Positions 1-5,869 of a stretch of 24,230 bases of DNA are shown here, piece after piece (the first letter of the stretch is position 1; every line of letters starts with the position of its first letter). Made by a program: the position numbers and the translations under genes. The DNA is from a virus. The stretch is from IMG/VR virus record IMGVR_UViG_3300044808_000005, positions 1-24,230 of that record, one strand, 5' to 3'. The notes below the pieces were generated by a model that saw nothing but the letters and a program-made list of their open reading frames with translations, was not told where the DNA came from and searched no databases.

Positions 1-468
1 GTCGCAGAAGGGGAGCAGCTCCTCATCTTCACCAGCTACGAGGACGAAGTCATCAACGCCCTCAAGGCCCGCATCCTCACCGCCTACCCTCACATCGAGG
101 TCGGACGCATCACCGGCAAGGAGAACTCGGCCAAGAAGGCTGCTGTCCAGGCTCGGTTCAACGACCCGGCTGACAACATGAGGGTCGTCATCGGCACCAC
201 GAGGGCCATGGGCATCGGCCTCAACCTCCAGCAGAGCTGCTCCAACTGCCTCTTCCTCGACCCGGACTGGAACCCCGGCGTCATGGAGCAGGCCGAGGAC
301 CGCCTCCACCGCCAGGGACAGGCGAGCAGCGTGAACGTCCACACCATCCGTGCTCGTGGCACCATCGACGGGTACATGACCGCCAAGCTCATGCGGAAGA
401 TCGACATGACCAACGGCGTCATCGAGCGTCAGGAGCTGCGACAGGCTCGTGACGACGGGCTGATCTAG
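1..468 (+). CDS. SNF2-family DNA helicase/ATPase, C-terminal part (5' end outside window)
   Basis: The reading frame is open from base 1, so the N-terminal half with Walker A and B is outside the window; 155 residues are visible. They form the second RecA-like lobe of a superfamily 2 SNF2-type ATPase: a strand reading LLIFTSYEDEV, the motif V region GTTRAMGIGLNL (residues 61-72 of the visible part) and the motif VI region QAEDRLHRQGQ with its arginine finger. In phages such proteins move along duplex DNA and usually sit with replication or recombination genes, which fits the polymerase and primase downstream. The gene ends 125 bases before the next gene, and a strong hairpin lies in that gap. 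The family call is firm; the exact role (replication, recombination or anti-restriction) cannot be read from the fragment. Confidence 0.9.
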   Translation, partial: VAEGEQLLIFTSYEDEVINALKARILTAYPHIEVGRITGKENSAKKAAVQARFNDPADNMRVVIGTTRAMGIGLNLQQSCSNCLFLDPDWNPGVMEQAEDRLHRQGQASSVNVHTIRARGTIDGYMTAKLMRKIDMTNGVIERQELRQARDDGLI

Positions 469-483
469 TGCGGCCGAGCCGGG

Positions 484-521
484 CAGGGTGGAAGGTGCTC
501 CGAAACGCACTTTCCACCCTG
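484..521 (+). terminator. 15-bp hairpin after the SNF2 helicase gene
   Basis: Bases 484-498 pair with 507-521 through 15 consecutive pairs (one G-U wobble) around an 8-base loop. The hairpin starts 15 bases after the helicase stop codon. No T-run follows, so it is not a textbook intrinsic terminator; it may be a transcript-end or processing structure. A weak promoter-like match follows (CTGGAC 519-524, 16 bases, TAGGGT 541-546) and may restart transcription before the gene at 594. Confidence 0.55.
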
Positions 522-593
522 GACCTCCTGGCTAGTGAGTTAGGGTTCAGTATCGAGTGGGAAATCAAACCAAAAGGAGAAGGGACAAATACC

Positions 594-1010
594 ATGGAGA
601 TCGAAGTCAGAGAAGGCGAGACGCTGGTGGAGGCCATCAAGCGCCAAGCCAAGGAGCAGACAGCGGCCGACCGCTCGATGGACGCCACGATCGTCCCGAC
701 CGGACTCAAGAAGATTCAGAAGGTCGAGAAGGTAGCCAAGGCGCCCTCGAAGTCGCCGAGCAAGAAGTCAACCCCGGCCAGCGCCCTCGGTGGCGACCCG
801 TCCGAGGGTCAGTCCAACCCGCAGGCCGCACAGATCTACTCGGCCATCCACGTCTACCAACGTGAGGGCGAGACGGACGGCAAGACTCGCTGGAACGCCA
901 ACCACGAGCGGGAAATGCACGGCCCGAATACTCTCGTGTTCTGCCACTTGCACATCTTCGGCGGCAGGTGCAACTCGAGCTGCACTGTCAAGATCGAGCA
1001 GGAGGACTGA
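594..1010 (+). CDS. Hypothetical protein with lysine/serine-rich linker and Cys/His C-terminus
   Basis: This 138-residue protein was not recognised. The frame is open back to a GTG at 468, but ATG 594 is preferred: it follows the purine-rich stretch AAAGGAGAAGGG (573-584), and the hairpin at 484-521 would otherwise lie inside the gene. Residues 1-35 form an acidic amphipathic helical segment. Residues about 42-62 are a basic linker rich in Lys, Ser, Pro and Ala. The C-terminal 50 residues contain a Cys/His cluster (FCHLHIFGGRCNSSC) that could bind a metal. It opens a run of tightly packed small genes: its stop at 1008-1010 is directly followed by the next ATG at 1011. Confidence 0.7.
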   Translation: MEIEVREGETLVEAIKRQAKEQTAADRSMDATIVPTGLKKIQKVEKVAKAPSKSPSKKSTPASALGGDPSEGQSNPQAAQIYSAIHVYQREGETDGKTRWNANHEREMHGPNTLVFCHLHIFGGRCNSSCTVKIEQED

Positions 1011-1238
1011 ATGCAATGTGAGGTAACGTACATGGGGGAGCCTAACCCTTCCCTTCAACGATGCCCTCGAGATGCTGTCGAGCGCATTACCATCGCAGTC
1101 GGCCCTCTTGAGCACGCAACAGTCGTGTTCGAGGGGGCTGTCTGTCGTGAGCACCGTCTCGAGATACAGGACGACCAGGAGGTTCACGTCCTCTACGAGC
1201 CGCTCAAGGTCGCCGGTGGCAGGCCGGAGATGAACTGA
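1011..1238 (+). CDS. Small hypothetical protein (75 aa)
   Basis: A 75-residue protein with no recognised family. The start is well supported: GGAGG at 1001-1005 lies five bases before ATG 1011, which immediately follows the stop of the previous gene. It has two cysteines near residues 3 and 18 and a third near 45 (AVCREHRLEI), and an alternating hydrophobic pattern that suggests a small beta-rich fold. The stop overlaps the next ATG (1238) by one base, so translation is probably coupled. Confidence 0.65.
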   Translation: MQCEVTYMGEPNPSLQRCPRDAVERITIAVGPLEHATVVFEGAVCREHRLEIQDDQEVHVLYEPLKVAGGRPEMN

Positions 1239-1591
1239 TGCCCGAGGAGTACACACAGGTTACGTGTGCCCTGTGTGAGACAGTGTTCGACTTCAACCGG
1301 CCGCAACTCATCCAGAACACCGATGGCACTGAGGCTGAGTCGATTGAGAACGTTGTGGTACTGTTCGTCACTCCTGACAACCAGGACTACTTCCCTCGAT
1401 TCTACTGCCGAAACCTCTGTGCAGCCGAATACGCTAGAGTCCACAACATTCGACTCCAACGGCCGGTGTCGTTCCCGGCCAGGTACTACGAGGCAATCGA
1501 GGAGGAGCCTGACCCGCAGCTACGAGCCACTGTCAACGACCAGAAGAGAACAGATCAAGTCGCCAAGGCCCCAAGGAGTCGATTCGCCTGA
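1238..1591 (+). CDS. Small hypothetical protein with possible zinc-binding cysteines (117 aa)
   Basis: A 117-residue unrecognised protein. The N-terminus has CALC (residues 10-13) followed by a hydrophobic segment, and a second pair of cysteines in FYCRNLCAAEYA around residue 60. The CxxC...CxxxC spacing looks like a small treble-clef or zinc-ribbon protein. The last 25 residues are polar and basic and probably disordered. Both ends overlap neighbours by one base (TGATG at 1236-1240 and again at 1589-1593), so it is translationally coupled within the same transcript. Confidence 0.65.
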   Translation: MPEEYTQVTCALCETVFDFNRPQLIQNTDGTEAESIENVVVLFVTPDNQDYFPRFYCRNLCAAEYARVHNIRLQRPVSFPARYYEAIEEEPDPQLRATVNDQKRTDQVAKAPRSRFA

Positions 1592-1773
1592 TGGACCAGC
1601 AACTCAATGACTACAGGCCGCTCTGCGACATGGCGGAGTGCAAAGAGGTTCAGTGCGGTGTCCCCTTCGAGGGCTACATCAAGTCTCGTTTCTACACGAT
1701 CCAGCTCCCTGTGCGGATTCGTCCGTGCAAGGTGCATCTCGATCAACTCAACCGGATAGCGGAGGTACGATGA
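1591..1773 (+). CDS. Small cysteine-containing hypothetical protein (60 aa)
   Basis: A 60-residue protein not matched to a family. Four cysteines (CDMAECKEVQC near residues 12-22, and one in RPCKVH near 46) with one histidine suggest a small metal-binding fold. The ATG overlaps the upstream stop by one base, AAGGAG lies at about 1571-1576, and the stop overlaps the next ATG (1770). The gene-to-gene coupling supports it as real despite its size. Confidence 0.55.
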   Translation: MDQQLNDYRPLCDMAECKEVQCGVPFEGYIKSRFYTIQLPVRIRPCKVHLDQLNRIAEVR

Positions 1774-2111
1774 AACCACTCAAAGGTCTAGTGTACGTCG
1801 CAGGACCGATGACCCTCGGCGTGCGTGAGGAGAACATCACCCAAGCAATGAGGGTCGGTACGATACTGAGGGGTGCTGGGTGGGCAGCCTTCTTGCCTCA
1901 GTTGAGCTACTATTGGGACGACCAGTTCCCTGCCTCGTGGGAAGAGTGGCTCGACTACGACGCCACCATCATCGAGCGGTGTGTCGCTGTCATCCGTATC
2001 CCAGGCGAGTCGAGGGGCGCTGACCGTGAGGAGGCATTCGCCGCCGAGCTAGGTGTCCCGGTGTTCTACTCAGCCAAGGAGTTCATCGAGGCGGGCGATG
2101 GCCTACTTTGA
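1770..2111 (+). CDS. DUF4406 / nucleoside 2-deoxyribosyltransferase-like protein
   Basis: A 113-residue protein with the hallmarks of the small DUF4406 / nucleoside 2-deoxyribosyltransferase-like fold: an N-terminal strand ending in VYVAGPMT (residues 8-15), a helix carrying an Asn and Ala-rich face, a W-rich middle, and a closing segment ESRGADREEAFAAELGVPVF in which the Ser-Arg-Gly and the helix glutamate match the nucleotide-binding region. Related enzymes cleave or exchange the base of deoxynucleosides or monophosphates, so a role in nucleotide salvage or base modification is possible but unproven. ATG 1770 follows GGAGG at 1761-1765 and overlaps the preceding stop. Phages often carry this gene near replication genes. 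Confidence 0.75.
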   Translation: MKPLKGLVYVAGPMTLGVREENITQAMRVGTILRGAGWAAFLPQLSYYWDDQFPASWEEWLDYDATIIERCVAVIRIPGESRGADREEAFAAELGVPVFYSAKEFIEAGDGLL

Positions 2112-2346
2112 CGGTCAATACAACAAGCATCACCCTCGACCTCTGACGAGAGGAGGACGTAAGCCTTGGCGAGCCTTCCTTTATACCAACAACCGACGAT
2201 ACTATCTCGGCAACTTCCGCACTAAGGAGGAAGCTGAGGAGGTAGAGCGTAAGGAGAAACTCCGCCGCCAGCGTGAGCTTCTCGAGGAATACCCTGATGA
2301 GATCAAGTCCCACCGCCAGCTATCCCTCCTTGACACTTCCCTGTAG
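2098..2346 (+). CDS. AP2-like / arm-type DNA-binding protein
   Basis: An 82-residue basic protein. The segment from about residue 25 to 60 (PWRAFLYTNNRRYYLGNF, then TKEEAEEVERK) has the pattern of AP2-like or integrase-arm DNA-binding domains: three short strands with conserved Trp and Tyr-Leu-Gly-x-Phe, then a helix of Glu/Ala. In phages this domain occurs alone or attached to HNH nucleases. Residues 60-82 are strongly charged. ATG 2098 lies 14 bases before the end of the upstream gene. The last codons hold the -35 element of the promoter for the next gene. It could be a small regulator or the remnant of a homing nuclease. Confidence 0.65.
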   Translation: MAYFDGQYNKHHPRPLTRGGRKPWRAFLYTNNRRYYLGNFRTKEEAEEVERKEKLRRQRELLEEYPDEIKSHRQLSLLDTSL

Positions 2347-2358
2347 GTCTAGTACGAT
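2330..2358 (+). promoter_or_regulatory. Sigma70-type promoter for a leaderless mRNA
   Basis: A perfect -35 TTGACA (2330-2335), a 17-base spacer and -10 TACGAT (2353-2358). Only seven bases separate the -10 from ATG 2366, so transcription would start at or next to the start codon. An inverted repeat GTCTA (2347-2351) / TAGAC (2358-2362) flanks the -10 and could be an operator half-site pair. Confidence 0.8.
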
Positions 2359-2365
2359 AGACACC

Positions 2366-2554
2366 ATGGAAGAGACTGTCTCTGACGGGGAAAAGCTGTT
2401 ACTCAACGGCAAACCATTCTTGTGTGACTGTGGTGGTGTGAGGTTCATCCACGTCACACATGAGGACTCGTGGAAGTGCGTATCGTGTGAAGCACGCTAT
2501 CGAAGGGAGAACGGTGGAAGAATTGACGCAGGCCCCACTGAGCCGGAGGGGTAA
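2366..2554 (+). CDS. Small zinc-ribbon protein, probably translated from a leaderless mRNA (62 aa)
   Basis: A 62-residue protein with a compact zinc-ribbon pattern: CDCGG (residues 19-23), then HEDSWKCVSCEARYRREN, giving C-x-C ... C-x2-C. The frame is open upstream to 2273, but ATG 2366 is chosen because the consensus promoter ends at 2358 and would place the transcript start at the ATG. No Shine-Dalgarno lies just upstream, as expected for leaderless translation, which is common in actinobacteria. The function is unknown; it may be a small DNA- or protein-binding adaptor. The tail (Asp/Gly/Pro/Glu) overlaps the start of the next gene. Confidence 0.65.
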   Translation: MEETVSDGEKLLLNGKPFLCDCGGVRFIHVTHEDSWKCVSCEARYRRENGGRIDAGPTEPEG

Positions 2555-2810
2555 GACGCTCGAGGTCGCCCGGCTGACTATCGAGTTTGCTGATGGGACT
2601 CAGGAAGTGTGGCACTTTCCTCCTGGTGCTGAACCTGCTCGCTACAGGCAGGGAGGTAACCGTCAGACAAAGCCGGAACAGTCCTGGGTGACTCACGAAT
2701 TGTGGTGGCAGAGTGACAAGATGGTCAACGGGACGCTACCTCCGCCTGCTCTGAACCCCGGCGACCCTATTGTCGACGACCACGGACGAGCGACAGGATT
2801 CGTCGCATGA
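2514..2810 (+). CDS. Small hypothetical protein (98 aa)
   Basis: An unrecognised 98-residue protein. Two starts are possible: ATG 2460, well inside the previous gene, and GTG 2514, which has AAGGGAGA (2503-2510) at good spacing and is preferred. The central part (LEVARLTIEFADGTQEVW) reads as a beta-hairpin, followed by a polar segment with several Trp and a Pro/Gly-rich tail. The stop overlaps the next ATG (2807) in an ATGA arrangement. There is no cysteine cluster, unlike its neighbours. Confidence 0.55.
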   Translation: MEELTQAPLSRRGKTLEVARLTIEFADGTQEVWHFPPGAEPARYRQGGNRQTKPEQSWVTHELWWQSDKMVNGTLPPPALNPGDPIVDDHGRATGFVA

Positions 2811-3121
2811 TTGACGGCGTGCAGTTTCTCTTAGCCATCGCTGTTGTAATTCTCATTTTCATCGTGGTGGATCGCATCGCAGCCTTTCTCTGGCCGGATC
2901 AGGATAAGGAGTTGATGGATGAGTGGCAAGCGATCCGAAAGACCCTCGATCAACCTGGCGCAAGCGTGCCAGAAGAGTTCTGGAAGAAAGTGGCCGACCG
3001 TACTGGTGCGACACCGACTCAGAACCAGGGTGCGGGCGCTCGCCCACCAACGAGGACGCTCCGGGGGGACATTATCCGGGTATGGGAGCGCTGCAAGCGA
3101 ACCATAAGAACAAGATTCTGA
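2807..3121 (+). CDS. Small membrane-anchored protein overlapping an HNH gene
   Basis: A 104-residue protein with one clear N-terminal transmembrane helix (about residues 7-29, FLLAIAVVILIFIVVDRIAA) followed by a charged helix and a Gln/Gly/Arg-rich tail. The start overlaps the upstream stop (ATGA). From residue 40 on, the gene shares DNA with the HNH gene at 2923 in a different frame, an overlap of 199 bases. The first 40 residues look like real membrane-protein sequence; the remainder may be constrained mainly by the HNH frame. Alternatives are a membrane protein truncated when the HNH gene arrived, or a sequencing frameshift. The function is unknown. Confidence 0.5.
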   Translation: MIDGVQFLLAIAVVILIFIVVDRIAAFLWPDQDKELMDEWQAIRKTLDQPGASVPEEFWKKVADRTGATPTQNQGAGARPPTRTLRGDIIRVWERCKRTIRTRF

Positions 3122-3246
3122 GTGACATAGACCCTGCCAACCTGGAGTGGAAGTGTGCGTCCTGTCACAAGATCATTGACTCGAGAACAGAGAAAGGCGT
3201 GAGTGAACATGGCGATGAATGGGGCTATGGCCTTCCAGGGGTGTAG
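2923..3246 (+). CDS. HNH endonuclease-like protein
   Basis: A 107-residue protein. The N-terminal helix (WRKRARRVLEESGRPYWC) leads into a Cys-containing turn (CDTDSEPGC), then ANHKNKILSDIDPANLEWKC and ASCHKIIDSRTEKGVS, which is the beta-beta-alpha metal core of HNH nucleases with the catalytic/metal histidines, the Asn and the CxxCH knuckle. The C-terminal tail containing GYG is also seen in short phage HNH proteins. GTG 2923 follows AAGGAG (2906-2911) with 11 bases between. Phage HNH proteins either nick DNA (homing) or assist packaging; this one is far from any packaging gene, so homing is more likely. Confidence 0.75.
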   Translation: MASDPKDPRSTWRKRARRVLEESGRPYWCDTDSEPGCGRSPTNEDAPGGHYPGMGALQANHKNKILSDIDPANLEWKCASCHKIIDSRTEKGVSEHGDEWGYGLPGV

Positions 3247-3255
3247 GGTACATGA

Positions 3256-3699
3256 ATGAACCCGCTCAGAGCGATTCTAGTCCTGCTCGGAATGTGGCTC
3301 GGACCAGTAAGCCTGGCTCCGGGTATATTCCCGGTGATCGAGACTTCTACGACTACGACGAGTACGTCAACGACCTTGCAGGTAGAGGAACCAACGACAT
3401 CGACCATAACGAACACGACGCTCCGATTGTCGAGCACAACCCTGACGACGATCCGTGTGGTTGTACCGGCTGATGACATCTGGTGGCAACTCGCCCTCTG
3501 CGAGGACGGAGGGAAAAACAGGCAGTTCGGCTCCTATCACGGCTACTTCCATTTTGCTCTTGCTACGTGGCATGGTGTGGGAGGGGATGGAGCCCCCGAG
3601 GATTACGACTACGCAACCCAACTCCACTTCGCCCAAATCCTCCAGCGACAAGAGGGTTGGTGGCCCTGGCCAGGCTGCAAAGCGAAGCTCGGCCTCTGA
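3256..3699 (+). CDS. Rpf-like (resuscitation-promoting factor) transglycosylase with signal peptide
   Basis: A 147-residue secreted muralytic enzyme. Residues 1-27 form a signal peptide or anchor (ILVLLGMWLGPVSLAPGIF). Residues 30-66 are a Thr/Ser-rich linker that would span the envelope. Residues 75-147 match the Rpf-type transglycosylase domain: WWQLALCEDGG with the catalytic glutamate at 83, an aromatic-rich FHFALATWHGVGG, and a C-terminal RQEGWWPWPGCKAKLGL; Cys82 and Cys141 are placed for the family's disulfide. Rpf domains cleave peptidoglycan glycan strands and wake dormant actinobacteria. It is followed directly by a two-helix membrane protein, with a one-base stop/start overlap, so the pair may form a lysis or envelope-altering unit distinct from the late endolysin. 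No strong Shine-Dalgarno was found. Confidence 0.85.
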   Translation: MNPLRAILVLLGMWLGPVSLAPGIFPVIETSTTTTSTSTTLQVEEPTTSTITNTTLRLSSTTLTTIRVVVPADDIWWQLALCEDGGKNRQFGSYHGYFHFALATWHGVGGDGAPEDYDYATQLHFAQILQRQEGWWPWPGCKAKLGL

Positions 3700-3905
3700 T
3701 GAAGAAACTGGCCTACCTTCTCCTCGGTATTTCCGCAGCGGGGCAAATAATCTCCATCCCTGCCTTCTTGCTCAAGTGGGTGAGTCCCGAGGTCATCGAC
3801 TTCATCACGAACCAACTCTCGTGGTTCGCCCTCCTGTATACGGCGATGTTGTTCGTTTACGAGGCGAGGAACCGAGAACATGACAAAGAATCCGAAGCTG
3901 GATGA
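3699..3905 (+). CDS. Two-transmembrane holin-like protein
   Basis: A 68-residue protein with two hydrophobic helices (about residues 4-26, AYLLLGISAAGQIISIPAFL, and 39-56, NQLSWFALLYTAMLFVYE) and a highly charged C-terminal tail (EARNREHDKESE). This size and layout are typical of small class II-type holins. ATG 3699 shares a base with the stop of the Rpf-like gene, so the two are co-translated. That context suggests it helps the muralytic enzyme or disturbs the membrane, but holins cannot be identified from sequence alone; any small membrane protein would look similar. Confidence 0.6.
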   Translation: MKKLAYLLLGISAAGQIISIPAFLLKWVSPEVIDFITNQLSWFALLYTAMLFVYEARNREHDKESEAG

Positions 3906-4050
3906 TCCGTGGCCCGCTGAACCAGATCGTCCTCACGACATGGAGAAGTTCATCCACATGGCGTTTATCGCTACGCTAAGCGAGCGCTTCATTGGCATCC
4001 AGTGCTCCTGTGGCACTAACTGGTGTGTGCCTCGCCTCGAGGTCGCCTGA
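3880..4050 (+). CDS. Small hypothetical protein (56 aa)
   Basis: A 56-residue reading frame. It begins at ATG 3880 after the purine-rich GAGGCGAGGA, overlaps the end of the holin-like gene by 26 bases, and its stop (4048-4050) shares a base with the next ATG. The N-terminus is acidic and Pro-rich (DDPWPAEPDRPHD), the middle is an amphipathic helix (FIHMAFIATLSERF), and the C-terminus has CSCGTNWC, a possible metal-binding cluster. It fills what would otherwise be a gap in a fully packed operon, which supports it as a gene. No family was recognised. Confidence 0.55.
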   Translation: MTKNPKLDDPWPAEPDRPHDMEKFIHMAFIATLSERFIGIQCSCGTNWCVPRLEVA

Positions 4051-4412
4051 TGGAGTATTGTACGTGTAAGTCCCCGCCTGGATACCTGTCGCTTCGAGAC
4101 GAACACAACACGTTTGTCTGTGGGAGCTGTCTCAAGCCTGCCTATCTCGTGTGGCTGGCAAGCGAGCGGTTCTGCGAGGAGTGCGATTGCAGTATCTACA
4201 CTCGATGGGCATTGATCTGCTCATCCTGTCAGACCGCCCTCCTTGATCTGCGGACGGACCTACAGACGGACGGCGTTTCGCTTGACCAGTGGCCGCCTAT
4301 CCTAACTGGGACGCAACTAGACCGGCCGCTAGTCACCTGGCGACGAGCGGCTGAAACGAGTGTGAGCACCTGGCCATGGAGATGGCAGAGCCATGAAACA
4401 TCAAGCAAGTAA
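4050..4412 (+). CDS. Zinc-ribbon hypothetical protein (120 aa)
   Basis: A 120-residue protein whose first 70 residues hold four cysteine pairs or near-pairs: CTC (4-6), CGSC (24-27), CEEC (43-46, with CDC following) and CSSC (57-60). This suggests two small zinc knuckles in tandem. The C-terminal 50 residues are Trp/Thr/Arg-rich with no recognisable fold, and may be partly constrained by the overlapping HNH gene at 4393. The ATG overlaps the upstream stop by one base. The function is unknown; such proteins in phage early regions often bind host proteins or nucleic acid. Confidence 0.6.
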   Translation: MEYCTCKSPPGYLSLRDEHNTFVCGSCLKPAYLVWLASERFCEECDCSIYTRWALICSSCQTALLDLRTDLQTDGVSLDQWPPILTGTQLDRPLVTWRRAAETSVSTWPWRWQSHETSSK

Positions 4413-4662
4413 GGTTCGACGTCAAGCTGTTCTGATTCGAGACGCTTACAAGTGTCAATACTGTGGCGAGCCTTGTAAGTCTGTCGATCATATCATACCT
4501 TGGAATTGGAGCCACAACGACTCTCTCGAGAACTTAGTAGCAGCATGTGTCGTGTGTAACTCAACGGCTGGAGGTACGAAGTTCCCGAGCTTCCTAGAGA
4601 AGAAGGATTATATCTTGCGTCGTCGAGCTAAACAAGCAGCTAGGAAAGGCAAGCGTGGCTGA
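4393..4662 (+). CDS. HNH endonuclease
   Basis: An 89-residue HNH nuclease. It has the first zinc knuckle CQYCG (residues 21-25), SVDHIIPWNW (the DH pair supplying the general base), SLENLVAACVVCNSTAGG with the conserved Asn and the second knuckle, and a basic C-terminus (RRRAKQAARKGKRG). Its size fits a stand-alone homing or nicking HNH protein. The gene is visibly AT-richer than the flanking genes and overlaps its upstream neighbour by 20 bases, consistent with acquisition as a mobile gene. The start follows GGAGATGG within the previous gene. Confidence 0.85.
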   Translation: MKHQASKVRRQAVLIRDAYKCQYCGEPCKSVDHIIPWNWSHNDSLENLVAACVVCNSTAGGTKFPSFLEKKDYILRRRAKQAARKGKRG

Positions 4663-4867
4663 GGAAGATGAATGCCCACACGGCATGGAGGACCCTTCCT
4701 GGTGCTCGATCTGCAAGCACAAGGGAGACATCATAGTTGAGATCGTCGAATACTCCTTTGACGCCAAGTACGAGGGCTTCTGTGAGGGGTGTAAAGAACT
4801 CATAGAGATCGGGCAGCCATGCGTCCATCTGTCCACAGGTAAGAATGTCCATCGGGAATGCTTCTAG
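4655..4867 (+). CDS. Small double zinc-knuckle protein (70 aa)
   Basis: A 70-residue protein starting at GTG 4655, after AGGAAAGG and eight bases before the HNH gene ends. It carries CPHGMEDPSWCSICKHK (residues 7-23), a C-x-H-x7-C-x2-C knuckle seen in many small actinophage proteins, and a second cluster FCEGCKELIEIGQPC followed by VHRECF. The acidic middle resembles a short beta-hairpin. It is the last gene of the left-hand small-gene run; the next 93 bases hold a promoter. The function is unknown. Confidence 0.65.
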   Translation: MAEEDECPHGMEDPSWCSICKHKGDIIVEIVEYSFDAKYEGFCEGCKELIEIGQPCVHLSTGKNVHRECF

Positions 4868-4880
4868 ACCTAGAAATCCC

Positions 4881-4908
4881 TTGCGAAACCCTGTCAGGTC
4901 AGTATAAT
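4881..4908 (+). promoter_or_regulatory. Strong sigma70-type promoter
   Basis: TTGCGA (4881-4886), a 16-base spacer and a perfect TATAAT (4903-4908). The start would fall near 4915, leaving a leader of about 45 bases that ends in a good Shine-Dalgarno (AGAAGGAG, about 4947-4954) before ATG 4961. Just upstream is the palindrome TTCTAG-AC-CTAGAA (4862-4875), containing TAGACC at 4865-4870. This is the closest match to consensus in the window, so the gene it drives is probably well expressed. Confidence 0.8.
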
Positions 4909-4960
4909 GGACTTAGACAGCCAAGGCAGACGGCCAGGCTGAGAAGAGAAGGAGCAGAGA

Positions 4961-5869
4961 ATGGCCAGCAAGGACAAGGCAACCGGAGGCTCCGGCACTC
5001 AGGTGATGATCTCGGCGGACGAGCTTCAGAACCTCGCCACCCGCATGAAGGAGCTGGACGCCAAGATCGCCAGCGCCTCGGGCAACGACGCAGCCGCTCG
5101 CAAGGCGTGGGTCGAGTCCCTCATCTCGCAGAACGCCGAGCAGGTCAACGGCATCGCCGACTCGGTCATCACCCAGCTCGCCGAGCTGGACTTCCCCACC
5201 CTCGTCGGGCTGGTCGCTCGCCTCGAGGACCGCATCAAGAGCGAGCTGGCCCCGAAGGTCGACGCCTACGTGGCCGAGGAGTTCCCCAAGACGCAGACCA
5301 CTTCCAAGGAGGAGGTCGAGACCCTCAAGACGGAGCGCAAGGAGCTGACCACTTCCTTCCGTGCGCTGCGTGAGGTCCTGAACTCGTTCAAGATCCCCAA
5401 CGACTTCGTGGAGGAGCCCAAGCGCTCCGGCGGTGGGCGTCCCGCTGGCTCGGGTGGCGGCTCGACCAAGAGCGGAGCCAACAAGGAGGGCTACCGCTAC
5501 TTCATCGACGGCAACAAGCGTCCGAAGAGCCAGAACTCCTTCTCGAGCGTCGCCTTCTACGCCACGACCAACTGCCCGACGAAGGTGATGGAGGCCAACG
5601 GCGTCTCCGCCGAGGACATCAAGAAGGCCAGCCCGAGGGCTCGCTGGACGGCCGGTGAGCTCAAGACCTTCCTGGGCGAGCAGGGCGTCAAGTTCGGTGA
5701 GGACGACACCTTCGAGGTCACCCTCCCCAACGGCAAGAAGGTCTCCGCCCGGCGCTTCACCGACGAGGACAAGATCGACCTCCAGATCGTCGACGACGCC
5801 AACGAGACCGGCACCGAGGCTCCCACGGCTGACGCCACGGAGCCTGTCGGGGCCGCAGCCGGGGTCTAA
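4961..5869 (+). CDS. Unknown, probably abundant phage protein (302 aa)
   Basis: This 302-residue protein was not recognised. Residues 1-145 are predicted mainly helical and partly coiled-coil, with regularly spaced Leu/Ala and many Lys/Glu. Residues about 148-176 form a flexible linker rich in Gly, Ser, Pro and Lys. Residues 176-275 look like a compact alpha/beta domain (GYRYFIDGNKRPKSQNSFSS, then TNCPTKVMEANGVSAEDIKK and a final beta pair FEVTLPNGKKVSARRF). The tail is acidic and Ala-rich. Codon use is much more GC3-biased than in the neighbours, and it has its own near-consensus promoter and Shine-Dalgarno, which suggests high expression. Its position ahead of the nuclease and recombination genes would suit a DNA-binding or host-takeover role, but this is inference. 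Confidence 0.75.
   Translation: MASKDKATGGSGTQVMISADELQNLATRMKELDAKIASASGNDAAARKAWVESLISQNAEQVNGIADSVITQLAELDFPTLVGLVARLEDRIKSELAPKVDAYVAEEFPKTQTTSKEEVETLKTERKELTTSFRALREVLNSFKIPNDFVEEPKRSGGGRPAGSGGGSTKSGANKEGYRYFIDGNKRPKSQNSFSSVAFYATTNCPTKVMEANGVSAEDIKKASPRARWTAGELKTFLGEQGVKFGEDDTFEVTLPNGKKVSARRFTDEDKIDLQIVDDANETGTEAPTADATEPVGAAAGV

Noticed and set aside
3219-3473. An acidic Asp/Tyr-rich frame overlapping the Rpf-like gene
   Set aside because: It is the other-frame reading of the Thr-rich linker DNA; the Rpf frame has a signal peptide and catalytic domain.
4858-5373. A 171-residue Arg/Gly-rich frame
   Set aside because: It is a shadow of the 302-aa gene in GC-rich DNA; the true gene has a promoter, a Shine-Dalgarno and a balanced composition.
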